Source: Ascarosepion bandense (lineage: Eukaryota > Mollusca > Cephalopoda > Sepiida > Sepiidae). Taken from it: a stretch of DNA of 64,000 bases. The notes below the pieces were generated by a model. The model saw nothing but the letters and a program-made list of their open reading frames with translations, did not search any database and had not been told where the DNA came from. The stretch lies in contig JBBBDQ010000225.1 in assembly GCA_037127315.1 (NCBI GenBank), positions 613,001-677,000 of the forward strand, in the 5' to 3' direction. The position numbers and the translations under genes were made by a program. Below are positions 1 through 13,344 of this stretch, one piece after another; the stretch's first letter is position 1, and the number at the start of each line of letters is the position of its first letter.

Positions 1-507
1 ATTTAATTCTAAAGCAGCAAATAAAATATATTCAGTTTCCAAATACAAATCACCAACAGTATAAATATAACAAAGAATGTAAGATTTGAAATTCTTTCAA
101 AGTTTAATTTTTTAACAATTGTTGACTATTTTCTCTTTTGTCAAAATTTATAAAATATAATATAGAACACTTGATAACTAGAGATTAGATCAGTTATGAT
201 GGTTCAAATGTGTTATTGAATCATCTTTGAAGAACCATAGTGAAAATATAAGGAAAAAAGTGTTCTTTTTAGTTTGTATATTTAAAAAAGTTTACAAAAT
301 ATCAATATGATGCATGTCCTTATTTTTCAATAATCTAAAGTTAAAAACATGAAAATGAACATTAAAACTTTGGAATTAACATTGATGTGTTAGAAAATAT
401 CATAATGGTATAATTTAAAAATTAATAAGAATATAAATTTTGTAATGTCATTCAGTTACACTTTGTGTTTTTGTTTCAACTGCTCTTTATTTTTTTCTAA
501 TTTTCAG

Positions 508-625
508 AGGTATAAAAGTACAGTCCTGAGAAGATACAATGATTTCTTAGCTTTGAATGATATGCTTATGGCAAGATTTCCATATCGGTTAATTCCTCGA
601 TTACCACCAAAAAAGATGATGGGAG
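508..625 (+). CDS. SNX8: SNX8 exon: core of PX domain
   Basis: Acceptor TTTTCAG ends at 507 and donor GTAAAT starts at 626. The exon begins in phase 0 and ends with one base of a codon completed by the next exon. It encodes the PX stretch RYKSTVLRRYNDFLALND, then the proline-rich loop PRLPPKKMM, the phosphoinositide-binding surface of PX domains. The open frame upstream of 508 (445-507) reads into intron and is not coding. Confidence 0.93.
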
Positions 626-3600
626 GTAAATACTTTATTGTACTTATTTTATTTATTTTATTATACTGGATTAATGGAGTACATTTTTTTTTTTATCTTT
701 TAATAAATTCAGCTGTTAGTTAGAAAGTTTTATCATTTGTCTATACTTCTGAGATGAGGTAGTATTTACATTGTTTGAACTATTATCCTCATCTTTATTG
801 TCATGTTTATGATGTTTTAGCTGTTGTATGCTCCATCTGTCTTCAGATGCTAGAAATTTCGAATCAAATCCTTTATTTCGATCACTGGAGTATATCATTC
901 TCATTCCATGTGCGATGCTACTTCTGGTAGCCATATATTTATCTCCATTTAACTTTTTAAGTTATTTGTTCACCACTGCTGTAACTGACAACTCTTGGGG
1001 TCAAGTATCTGCAACTAACCAACATCTATATCAACTGGGCACTGGGCTGTGTGTCCTCAAGGACACATGGCTCAGTGGATATAAATAATCTAAAAATTAC
1101 TTGGAGATTTAAGTTAAAGGGAGATAACTACATAGCTACCAGAAGTGGCATTGCACATGGAATGTAAATGATCAAAATAAAGGGTTTAGTTAAAAATTTC
1201 TAGCATCTGAAGATAAATGTGGCAATAAAGATGAGGACAATAAGCCGAACAATGTAAATATTGTAAACAGTTTTAATTTTTAATAATTTTTTTTTTTTTT
1301 TTTACAATTAGATTTTACAAATGCACGTATATCTGATATGTAAAGCATATTTCTTTGGATTATTCTTAAGACAATTGGAAAAAATTAAAATGCAAATATC
1401 TCTCTCTCTATATAGGACAAACATTCAGTCAATATTTTTCCATGTCTTTTTCTAATGGTATAAAGCTTAGGAGAACTTGCAATTTAAGTGAATGTCCATT
1501 AAACAAAAGTTCATGAAAATGCCTAATTCATTTTACTTGACATTCAAATATTTTGGAACTGGCACAAATTATAGTTGTGTCAATGATTTCAATGTATTTC
1601 CTATGCATTAACATTTCTTTCATTTCCATTCTATACTATTTTTGTTTAAGAATTTCTGTCACTTAATACTTATACTTTATCATTCATTTAAAATTACTAC
1701 TCATTAAAATGAAAATGAATAGGAGGTATTTATTATGGCTGATGAAGAACATTTGTCATTTTCAGATTATGCTGGGATTCATGGATTTAATGGGAATAAA
1801 GCATTTAAATACACATTTATAGTAATGCTTTTATTTTTATGATTCCCAAATTTAACAAAAGGTTTGGTGGTTAATTTTGATCGATGAAATTTCAAAATTG
1901 AAAAAAAATACATTATGTTGATAGTAAATCTTGGATATATGGTTGTTAAAACTATAATTTCACTAATAGAATTTATGAAAATATACCTTGAATTATGTGG
2001 GATGTGTGTTGTGGTCCAGTGGATATCGGCTCGGAACGAGAAATCAGGGAGCCGAGTTCGAATTCCAGTTGAATTCATTGCATTCACTTACGTGCAAATA
2101 CCCTTGGGAAAGGTATTAATCCATCTATTCCTTCCAGTTATGGGTTAAATAACAGGACAGATTGGGTTCTATAGCCTTGGCCGGCAACCAGTCTACTGCA
2201 GAAAGCAATGGCAACCTACTGCGGGATAATCTTCTGCCCAGTCAGTCATGTCTCTTTCGAGACATGATCGCCCAAGCGTGTTTCACGTATGGCACTTAAC
2301 TGACCTTGAATTATACAGTAAATTTTTAGATAGAGAACATGAATATCTTTTTAACAGATAATCGTAGTATAATTTTGCTTCAATTTAGTTAGTATAAGTT
2401 GATTCTTTTTCTTTCCGATATTAGTATAATATAAACACAAAACTACTGTTTACTGATTTAAATTAATGAATTAAAAAACAATTTAAAATATAACAAAAGC
2501 TTGTTCATGAGTATATAGTTAGTATCATCTGAATCTTTTTATAATGTTAATAAAAAAAAATTTTAGTGAAATATTTCATTACATTAAAATTTATAATAGT
2601 GAAAGTTCAAGACTTTAATGTTAGAAATACAAAGATTTTGTTTATAAGTTGTTATATGTAATTTATCAAGTTATATTAAATAAGATTTGAAATGCATTGT
2701 TAATTCTACGTGATGTAGAGAATATATAGAACATTTCCATGTTGCCAATAAGCTTTTAAGAAGTTCTTTTATCTTCAGCAAATCGTGAATTTATTGAACA
2801 ACGTCGGAAATCACTGCGGCGATATCTCAATATTGTTGTTCGTCATCCACACATACATGATGACAAATTGTTACAATATTTTCTAACTTTTAATGGATCG
2901 GTAAGTGGCTTTATTTTCATTTTTTCCTTTCATTTCAATGTACCTAATAAAATAGTTTGTCTATATTTTGGATAAACGTATAGGAAAACTTAGGTTACTC
3001 TTCAAATGCTATTTTATTGCAAAATGCCTTCAGTATGTATGTATGTATGTATGTATGCATTTATTTATTAACTATTTTGTAATTATTTTTGAGTAGATTT
3101 GAAAACTTGTTTTATTTTTCTCCCAAGCAAAAACATTAAGAATCTTATAGGATTCTTGTTGAAGTAATTATCTTTCTGTATTATGTTCCTTCAGACCTGA
3201 GCAATCATGGTTCTCCACAACTTCTTATCCTTTGTAGCTCTTAGCAATGTGTCTTTTTACTACCTGTTCTACCATCCATTTATACAAGCTTGTTAGGTAG
3301 GTTTACTTGCTATTTCCCTCTCTCCTCCTTGCCTTCACATGTTTTAACAGTCAAATGTTCTAAGTTGTCTTTCTTAATGTCCTAGAAATTCTGTCTCTAA
3401 GTATAAATATCCTTTTTATTTCCACTTTCCTGAAAACTTATTACATACTATTCTCGTGGTATTCTCATCACTCTTCTGTCAACCCATATCTCTATGTTGC
3501 TTCTATTTTGTAAATTTCTGAGGAAATTGTCCAGAATTCACTGACATATAAAAGGATATAGCATAGTAGTTCAGTTCCCTTTTTCCTATTTCTTAATATT

Positions 3601-6600
3601 TTTAGAAGACATCTTTTACTATTCCAATACACCTTCAGATTTCAATGTTACATCTTCAATCATCTTTTAAAAACACTTCTCAGATATTTAAACTTCTGTG
3701 CTGCTTAATTTTGGTCACTCCAGTTTATAGCTTGTGTAACCTTATTTCCAGATGGCTGGTATTAATATTTTATTGATTTAAAAGATAAGAAATTTTTTAA
3801 AATTGAATAGAATGAGAAAAATACATTTACTTTTGTCGGGAAAAGTAAACAAATTGATTGAATCTGTGTTAATGGACTGTAGACATAATATTGTTCTGTT
3901 TTGACAATTGCATGGCCCTGGGTTAAATTGAAACGTGAGAATTTCCTGACTCAGTCACTTGCTTGTTTTTTCAACTGAGGGTATGGATAGGCAAGCAGTA
4001 GAGAGTGGAAGTCTCTTCCCCTCATTGGTGAAGGGCCAAAAGCTCAGTCGAAATAGATAATTGATATTATTTTCATTTCGAGCTGGTAAGACTTAATCAG
4101 AGAGGGAAAATTGAATTCCCCATGATGGAAAATGAAATTAGCAGATTTGGGCCCATGATTTTGCAAAAAACAGTCAGTCTGAGATCAGCAAGCTGTAAGC
4201 CGACTGAGCAAGCCACTGCTCCTGAGAAAATTACTGCTACGAGTGCCCTATCAGCTGGGGCTGTAGAATATGCTGACTGCACCTCTGCAGAAGGTTAACC
4301 TCTCATGAGGCCACCTGTTGGCTGTGGGTGGTAACCCCTAAGGTGCTAGGAGGAAATCCTGGCGGTTGAGCAATCATTGATCTGGCGACAGTGGTCAATG
4401 ACTAGCAACACACCACTTTGGCCCTTACTTGGTCTGACAGGCAGTCAGATAGGTCTGATCCGATCAATTGGCTGGTCGTGACAAGCTCTAACATCTATAT
4501 ATTTAAGCTCGACCGTATTATTCAATCTGCATTTATGGTAAAAACCCAATCCTCTAATAAATGATAGAAGGCGATGGCTCAGGGTCAATTTAGTTGAGTG
4601 AGTGAGATTTTGACCACTGATATGTCTTTTCAAAAAACAAAACTCAGAATCAGATTCTGACACAGAAAATAATGAATTCTCGAAATTTATAGTCATAGAA
4701 TCAATGTAAGATACATCTTTAAGTTAATTATCACCCTTTCTCATTGGAAAGATAATAACTAGCAGGGTGAATCTGAAATCAGTTAAAAAAAATTAGAAAT
4801 GGAAATCTATTGGGAGAAGTAAATGAGAAAAAAACATGCTAAAAAATCGACTTAAATGGAAAAGTTCCATAAATATGAATGTAAGGCTTACCTCCATGAG
4901 AGGTTCAACTCTTGTAAGGGAGTCATACGACGTCAAGAATTGAGCTTAGCAACAGAAGAAATAAAAACAGCACTGCGAAAACAGGGTGTCACTGATTACA
5001 AAAGAATTAGTATTAAGAGGAATGGTGAGAGTATATTCACCAACACATGTATACTCATGTTCAATTCACCCACTGTAATATCCCTTAAGCTAGTGACTGC
5101 TAGAACTACTACAGTCCCTTGGCAAGATAACAAGGTTTGTTTACTTCCGCCGAGCCTCGCTCGGGACGGAAGCACAAGCACGCGTGCTTGTAAACAGGCA
5201 TGTAAAGACACGATATTAAAGGTATGTTAAATAACTAATTTTCTGTGTGAGTCCCACTTATTTCATGGTGGCAGAGGTGGGATCTATGACTTCACGCACA
5301 TGATACATATAAACACTAATACAAAAAAAAGTTTATTTGCTATATAAAACAAATTATTACAAAACTAGGAGTCGATCAAAAACGAGACAAATATGGCGGC
5401 CCTAGACAACGTAATGATGAACTGGAGTAATCCAAACAGAGCCGAAGCTATGTCCCTATTCCATCAACAATGTGAAATGATATTTAGACGAAATAAAATA
5501 ACAGATCCACAAGACCAGATAGACAAAATCCTGCTCCGCACCGGAGAAACAGGTATATTAAAATTTAATAGTTGGGGTTTATCAGCCGAGGATAAGAAGC
5601 GTCCGAGTGTTGTATGGGAAAAATTCGAAGAATATGGGAAATCGAATCAGAATTTCCGAGTAGCCCGCCTGGCATTAAGAAATCTCAACCAAAAAATTGA
5701 TATAAACACAAGCGAACCAGAAACAACAGACGAATTTGTGTCTAGACTGCGTCTACAAGCTAACTATTGTGACTTTCAAAAAACAAAACACAGAGATGAA
5801 TACAACAGCGAACTGGACAAAATGCTTATTGAACAAATCATTGCTGGAACAATTTACCCAGAAGTACAACAAAAACTACTGGGAGAAGATAAAAAAATGA
5901 CGCTGGAGAAAGCTATTCAAGTGGCAAAAAACCACGAAGCGTCAATTAACTACATGAAACAACTGCAGGCCACAAAACGTCAAAGCGCACAACCACAACA
6001 CAATGCCACAGTAGACACTATACAAGACAAACAAAAAAGCAGAAGCTGTCTAAAGTGTGGAGAAAACCACAAACCATATGAAAAATGCCCAGCTTACGGT
6101 ACAAAATGCAAAAAATGCAATAAATGGAACCATTGGGCTATTGTATGCAGGTGGAATGAGAGGAAAGAAAAGACCAGACACAATAATACCCCACAAAAAG
6201 GAAAATACAAGGCAAAAGACACTCAAAGAAGATACTACAAAAATATTCGTACAGTAGACTACGATGCCTACAATAGCGACTCCGAAGAACTGGAACTACA
6301 CACTGTCAACAGCTCGGACAACCGTACCGAAATCAAAACAAAAATAAAAATCATGATACCCAGACAAAATAAAACAGCAAAACTCATGGTAAAAGTAGAT
6401 ACTGGGGCAGAAGGAAACATATTGCCATTACGATTATATGAACAAACGTGTCCAAACCCGCCAAAAAACTTAGTCAAAAAATCAAGCACAGTGTTAACCG
6501 CATACAATAGGACCATAATACCACAAATTGGCACCATCCAACTCCAGTGCAAGTATAACCAGGACATGTGGTCAGCAGAAACATTTTTCATAGTAGATAC

Positions 6601-9600
6601 AAGCGGACCAGCAATATTAGGATTACCAAGCTGTCGGAACCTCAAAATGGTAACCCTACATTGCGAAATAAAAGAAGCAAAACAAATACAGTCCATAAAA
6701 GACCTACTATGGGAATATCCAAAACAATTTGACCGCATTGGCCACTTCCCAGGCAAGTACCACATTGTCCTAGACCCCACTGTAACACCGGTGATACACG
6801 CTCCACGAAAATGTCCTATCCACCTAAGAGACGAACTAAAGAGAGCTAGACAGGATGGAAAAAGACAAGGTCATTAGGAAAGTTGAAGAACCCACTGACT
6901 GGGTCAGCAGCCTAGCGTATAGCCGGAAAAGCAATGGGCAGATGAGGATTTGCCTCGACCCAAAAGACCTAAACAAGGCAATAAAAAGATGTCACCATAG
7001 AGTACCAACCCTGGAAGAAATAACCCACCAGATGGCAGGTGCAAAATGGTTTAGCAAACTTGACGCAAAAAATGGATATTGGTCTATCGAGCTTGATGAA
7101 GAGTCAGACCCTAACATGCTTCAACAGCCCATTTGGAAGATACTGTTTCAGAAGGATGCCATTTGGGCTAGTGATGAGTCAAGATGTGTTCCAACAAAAA
7201 ATGGACCAAATTCTTGAAAAATGCCCCGGTACCATCGGTATAACAGATGACGTGGTGGTTTTTGGAAAGAATGAAAAAGAACACAACAACAACTTGCGCA
7301 ACCTAATGGAAGTTGCAAAGAAAAATGGTCTGGTTTTCAACAGCACGAAGTGCAATATCAAAACCAAATCCATAAAATTTTTTGGAGGAGTTTACGACAA
7401 GAACGGGGTACACCCGGACCCCCAAAAAATAGAAGATATTAAAGCCCTAAAGTCTCCTGCCAACGTAGCAGAATTACAACACGTGTTGGGAATGGTGACA
7501 TACATGGCCCTCTTCATTCCTCATTTATCCGAGCATACTGCAAATTTACGTGACCTCCTAAAGAAAGACAATGAGTATGTTTGGACAGAGAGCCATGAAA
7601 AGGATTTCTAACAAGTCAAGGAGCTCATCAGCAAAGAGACAACCCTTGCATATTTTGACCCCACCAAGCCAACAACCATCCAAGTTGATGCTTCTAGTCG
7701 AGGACTGGGAGCGGCACTATTACAAGATAATAAACCGGTGGCATTTGCATCCAAGTCACTCACCTCAGCTGAACAAAGATATGCAAACATAGAGCGGGAA
7801 ATGCTGGCAGTAGTGTTCGGATGCCAGAGATTTCATACATATGTGTATGGGAGACCATTCACAATAGAGACGGATCACAAACCGTTGGAAATGATCAGCC
7901 AAAAAAACTTATCCGCAGCCCCACCAAGACTACAACGGATGCTAATGGAAATACAAGGATATGACCTCAAAATAGTATACCGTCCTGGAAAAGAAATAAT
8001 ATTGGCAGACGGGCTATCGAGGCTACCGAACAAGAATAACTGTGAACCAGTAAACTTGGATATCAGGATTGAGTTTGTACAGTTCAGCACAAACAAACTC
8101 GAAGAATTGAAAGAAGAATCCAACAAAGACAAGGTGATATCATTACTCAGGGAGAAAATATTCACTGGCTGGCCAGACAAGGCCAAAGACACACCCACAC
8201 TGCTCAAGCCATTTTGGCCATTCAGGGACGAGCTATCAATAGAGGACTCCTTGGTATTGAAAGGAGGGAGGATAATAATTCTTGGAACCATGAGGAATGA
8301 GATTTTAAACAAGATACACGCATCACACCAGGGTATTGAAAAGAGTATCCTGAGAGCTAAGACATGCGTATACTGGCCAAGAATAAACGAGGACATTGAG
8401 GAGATTGTCAAAGGTTGCCCCACATGCCAAAAATTCCAAAATGAACAGAAGAAGGAAACCATGACACCACATGAAGTCCCATCTAGATCTTGGGAAGTGT
8501 TCGCGACAGACATTTTCTATGTCGCAGGGGAAACGTATTTACTAATCGCTGATTACCACTCAAAGTTCCCCTTCATCAGGAAAATGCACAACACATGCAC
8601 AAGTCAAGAGGTCATATGTGCCTTAAAATCAATATTCGGGGAACACGGGATACCGGAATGTATCATAAGTGATAACGGCCCCCAATATGACAGCTACGCT
8701 TTCAGGCAATTCGCAAAAAACTGGGGATTCGATCACATCACTTCTTCACCGAGGTATGCCCAATCAAATGGGTTTGTAGAAAGAATGGTGCAAACAGTGA
8801 AGAAGACCATAATGAAGGCCAAAGACAGCAGAACAGATGCAGACATGGCATTGCTGTGTTTAAGAACAACACCTATTGACCACAACCTACCAAGTCCAGC
8901 ACAACTGCTTTATAAAAAGAACATTAGAGGGAATCTCCCAATAAAATCCTGGAGGGACTACACAAACGCCAACAAGAGCAAAAACAAAACTACGATCGTG
9001 GTGCGAAAGACTTACCACCGCTCTATGAAGGTCAGAATATAAGAATAAGAAACCCCCAAACGGCCATATGGGAAAGAGCGACAGTTAAGAGCAGAAGCCA
9101 GGAACCTAGATCCTACAATGTAACCACAGAAAATGGTAACACTATTAGGAGAAATCGACGCCACATACGTACAGCCCAACCTACAACAAGGCAAGAAATA
9201 AGACAGCCTGAAGACCCAGGTACCGAGAATCGGACCTCATCAGGAAGATCTGTGAGAACACCATCACACTACAGAGACTATATTTTAGAAAAAGAGACTG
9301 AATAACATGCCCAGTCACATAATCCAAATAACAAGCAGAACTATAATTAGAAGTGAATAAACATATAAATAAAGAAATAAATTACCCCTCTAGCTGTACA
9401 AAAAAAAAAAAAATGAAAGGTAAAAATACGTGCACTATTAATGTACAAAACAAAAGGATTTTAAAAATAAATAAATAATCACACCCTTTGCCACAGCAAG
9501 AATTTAGTTTCAAGTGTACAGAGGGGGGATGTAATATCCCTTAAGCTAGTGACTGCTAGAACTACTACAGTCCCTTGGCAAGATAACAAGGTTTGTTTAC

Positions 9601-12600
9601 TTCCGCCGAGCCTCGCTCAGGACGGAAGCACGAGCACGCGTGGTTGTAAACAGGCATGTAAAGACACGATATTAAAGGTATGTTAAATAACTAATTTTCT
9701 GTGTGAGTCCCACTTATTTCACCCACTATTCCAAGGGAAGTTAAAATAGGTTTTATGGTTGAAAGAGTGGAACTCTTTATACCAGCTCATTTGTGGTGTT
9801 TTAAGTGCCAGAGATTTGGAAACCACAAAGACATATGCCTAGGACAACATGTCTGTGGCAAATGCACAAAAAGGAACCTAGACCATACAGAAGAGAAATG
9901 CCAAAGAGAAAGGAGATGCACCAATTGTCATGAGAACCACGCTGCGTTCTCTAGAGACTGAAGTTTATAGGAAAGAAAAAGAGGTGATGCAAATTAAATA
10001 TAAATGTCCTTTCCAGAGGCTAGAAGGATTGTTGACTCGTATATGGAAGCACAATCATGTGCTTATGTAACACAAAAACAAATATCAATAAACAAAAAAA
10101 CTCAATAGACAAGTTACTGCCTTTGACTACAAATGAGTGGCCAAATTTTCAAGAACACCTTAGAAAGACTTATGGAGCTCAAGAGGGATCACAAGAACCG
10201 GAAACACAGTGAAACAAAAGATAAAAACATGCCAAGTTCTTCCATGAAGACTATCTCTAAACCAAAACACCAAAGATTTTCCATCCGTCCACCAACATGT
10301 GAGGTGAACAATGGAAAAAGGGTGATGAAGACCTCCCTGAACAGAAATATATCCACAGAGAAAACATCAGACCAGTCAAAAAACAGCCGCTTCAGTGGAG
10401 CTTAAAAACAGGCATAATCTATTGGAAAAAATGGAGGTTGGGGAGCCTTTACTCACAAATGTAAAAACTAAGAAAAAAAACATAGACCCCAAAAATTAAA
10501 ATTTTATGAACAATAAAATCATCCATTGGAATATCAGAGAAGCAAGAGTCAATCATTATGAATTATTGCTTCTTATAACAAAATACTGCCCAGCAATCAT
10601 ATGCCTTCAAGAAACTCATCTAAAAAGCAATACCATCAACACCAAAAACTATAAATTGTACAACTATATTAAGCAGCATGCTGATAGACATTGTGGTGGA
10701 TCATCAGTACTCATTAACAATAATATCCCACACAGGGAAATCACACTAAATACCAATATGCAAGCAGTCGCTATATCAGCAACCCTCCACAAAACAAAAA
10801 CAGTGTGTTCACTATATATTCTTCCCAGTGAAGAACTCAAAGAATTAATGCTAAACAATTTGATATCACAACTACCAAGACCCTTTATTATAATGGGGGA
10901 CTTCAACAGCCATAATGAGATCTGCGGAAGCAAGAAAATGGACAAAAAGGGTAGAATAATAGAATTGGTATTAAACAAACTTCAGTTATGCATGCATAAC
11001 AATAAATCAAACTTATACCTATACCCAGCAACTGGTACAAATTCAGCAATAGATTTAACAATATGTGACCCTAACCTGTTCCTGGATTATAACTGGAAAG
11101 TACATGATGACACATGTGGAAGTCACCACTTTCTGATTCTACTAAAAAAAAAAATACCACTAAAAAACTAAATAAAAGAAACTCCAAGCTGGAATTTAGA
11201 AAAAGCTAATTGGGATGAATTTAAAATTTCATGCCTAATCAAACTAACCACAGAAGCTAATAAAAACAAGGAAGAAGACATCCTATATTTTATCAACACA
11301 CTGTTAAAAATAGCCAAAAAACATATACCAAAAATCTCCACCTCTTCAAAATATGATAGGCCATGGTTCAATGAGGATTGCAAAAAAGCTGTTACATTAT
11401 GCAGAGTGACACTAAAGAAATTTAAAATAAACCCAACACGAGAAAATTTAAACACCTATAAAAATAGCAGAGCCAAAGCCCGAAAAATCATCAAAGAATT
11501 CAAAAGAAATACATGAAAAAATAATGTTGCCAAAATAAATAGCACAAATCCAAAAAAAGTATGGTAGATGATTCGTAAAATAATTGACAAAAATAGCAAT
11601 ACCCCTACCAAACATCTTACCCATATTACCCAAAAGATTACCGATGAGAAAGATATAGCAAACCATCTTGGCAAAACTTTCTTGCATAATTCATTCACAG
11701 AAAACCAAAACAAAAATTTTCAAACCAGCAAACCAGAAGCAGAAAAAGTAAAAATCAAATTTCCAAACAAAAATACTGAAGGCTAGAATTAACTTTTCTC
11801 TACTACAGAACAATACAGCAATTGGACCAGACAAAAATTCATTATCAATTCTAAAAAAATTATCCAAACCACCTAGGAATTACCTTCTACAAATCTACAA
11901 TAGTATATGGAAGAGCTTTGACATCCCTAGAATATGGAAACAAACTACAATTATACCTATGAGAGACAATACAAAACTACAGACCCATTACTCTTAACAG
12001 TTGTTTGCAAAGCACTAGAGAGAATGATAAATGCCAGATTGATCTGGTATCTAGAAAATAACAAATTAATAACTGAATATCAATCAGGTTTTAGAAGTTA
12101 AAGAAGCCCTATGGATCATCTGATTCACTTAGAAACATTTATCAAAGAGTCTTTTATTAAAAAAGAGTATCTAGTGGTAGTTTTGTTTGATCTTGAAAAG
12201 GCATATGATACAACGTGGAAGTATGGCATAGTAAAAGACCTTAAAGACCCTGGGCTAGAAGGTCGAATGCCAATATTTATTAAAAATTTCCTGTAAGATA
12301 GAAGATTCAGAGTTAAAATAGGAGATATTTTCTCTGAAGAAAAAGAACAAGAAATGGGTGTACCTCAAGGTATTGTCCGTTATGCTGTTTAATGTCAAAA
12401 TAAATGATATTGTAAAAAACATATAAAGCAGAACAAACTGCTTTGTATGTGGAAGACTTTCTGATATGCTATAGAGCAAGAAATATGAACCATATAGAAA
12501 GACAACTCCAGATATGTATTGACCAACAAATGGACCACAGAGAATGGACTAAAATTTTCAACAGAAAAAATGAAATGTGTCCACTTCTGTAACCAACATA

Positions 12601-13299
12601 AACTCCACCTTGATCCAGTACTGAAAATTGATCACACTGAAACATGAGTCATTTTTGACTGCAAACTCTCCTTTATTCCCCATATTAAATACTTGAGATA
12701 CAAATGTAATACAGCTATACAATTACTTAGAACCATAGCACACACTGATTGGGGAGGAAGCAAAGAAACACTATTAAAATTATATCGCTCTATAATCAGA
12801 TCAAAACTTGATTACACCTGCTTTATATATGAAGCAGCCAGTAAAAAAATATATGAAAAAAACTTGATACTATACACCATGAAGGACTTAAACTAGACTT
12901 TGGAGCATATAGCACCTCTCCTGTTGAAAGCTTATACATGGAAGCAAATGAACAATCTCATAAACTAAGACATTAAAAATTTGCTCTCCAATACTATCTA
13001 AAACTATCATCAGTGCCCTCTAAATCCAGCTTACCGTAATACTTTCCAACCACAATACACAGAACTTTTCCAGCAAAAAGAAAAATCCATCAAACCTTTC
13101 AGTTTACGCATAAAAAACATCATAGGTGAAAATCTGATACATACAACACAAATTCATAAATCAATTCATTTTATCTACACCCCCTTGGAACATAAACCAA
13201 CCTAAAATAATCTTAGACCTTACAAGATATTCAAAACAAACCCTTTTGTATACCAGTCTGAAATACTGAATATTAAAAATAACCACTCAGACCATCTTT

Positions 13300-13344
<45 letters not shown>

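Larger units (their letters stand above)
626..2778 (+). other. SNX8 intron containing a foldback SINE and a tRNA-SINE
   Basis: AT-rich intron. It holds an inverted pair of SINE-like sequences (763-1260) and a separate tRNA-derived SINE with target duplication (1985-2314). Short low-complexity patches such as the T-run near 1290 and CT repeats near 1400 are present. I see no exon in 1261-1984 or 2315-2770. Confidence 0.7.
5069..9726 (+). mobile_element. Ty3/Gypsy LTR retrotransposon, complete structure, 192-bp LTRs
   Basis: Two 192-bp LTRs (5074-5265 and 9530-9721) begin TGTAATATCCC and end TTATTTCA. They are flanked by a perfect 5-bp target duplication CCCAC (5069-5073 and 9722-9726). A primer binding site follows the left LTR at once, and a purine tract GAGGGGGGA abuts the right LTR. 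The interior has Gag, protease, RT, RNase H and integrase in the order RT-RH-IN that defines Ty3/Gypsy. The LTRs differ at only three places that I can find, so insertion is recent relative to the host LINE. The coding region is already broken by three frameshifts and one nonsense codon. Confidence 0.95.
4620..10405 (+). pseudogene. LINE ORF1 (CCHC nucleic-acid-binding protein), disrupted
   Basis: ORF1 pieces lie on both sides of the Gypsy element: an acidic N-terminal stretch near 4632-4710 (SESDSDTENNEFSKF), then GVIRRQELSLATEEIKTALR within 4856-5068. After the insertion, 9755-9961 encodes MVERVELFIPAHLWCFKCQR followed by three CCHC-like clusters (CFKCQRFGNHKDIC, CGKCTKRNLDHTEEKC, CTNCHENHAAF). 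A K/N-rich tail follows to about 10405. The Gypsy element entered in the codons just before TIPREVKIGF. A homologous ORF1 at 34310-35130 lacks this insertion, which confirms the order of parts. Confidence 0.8.

Noticed and set aside
445..507. Extension of the SNX8 exon upstream to an ATG at 445
   Set aside because: It crosses a clear TTTTCAG acceptor at 507 and the sequence before it is intronic; the PX domain must begin in earlier exons outside the window.
2008..2070. tRNA gene
   Set aside because: A- and B-box-like sequences belong to the head of a SINE with target duplications; it does not fold as a clean cloverleaf by eye.
4097..4282. Minus-strand open frames at 4097-4282 and 18943-19125
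   Set aside because: They are equivalent positions of repeat R1 on the antisense strand, with no domain; R1 is not evidently coding.
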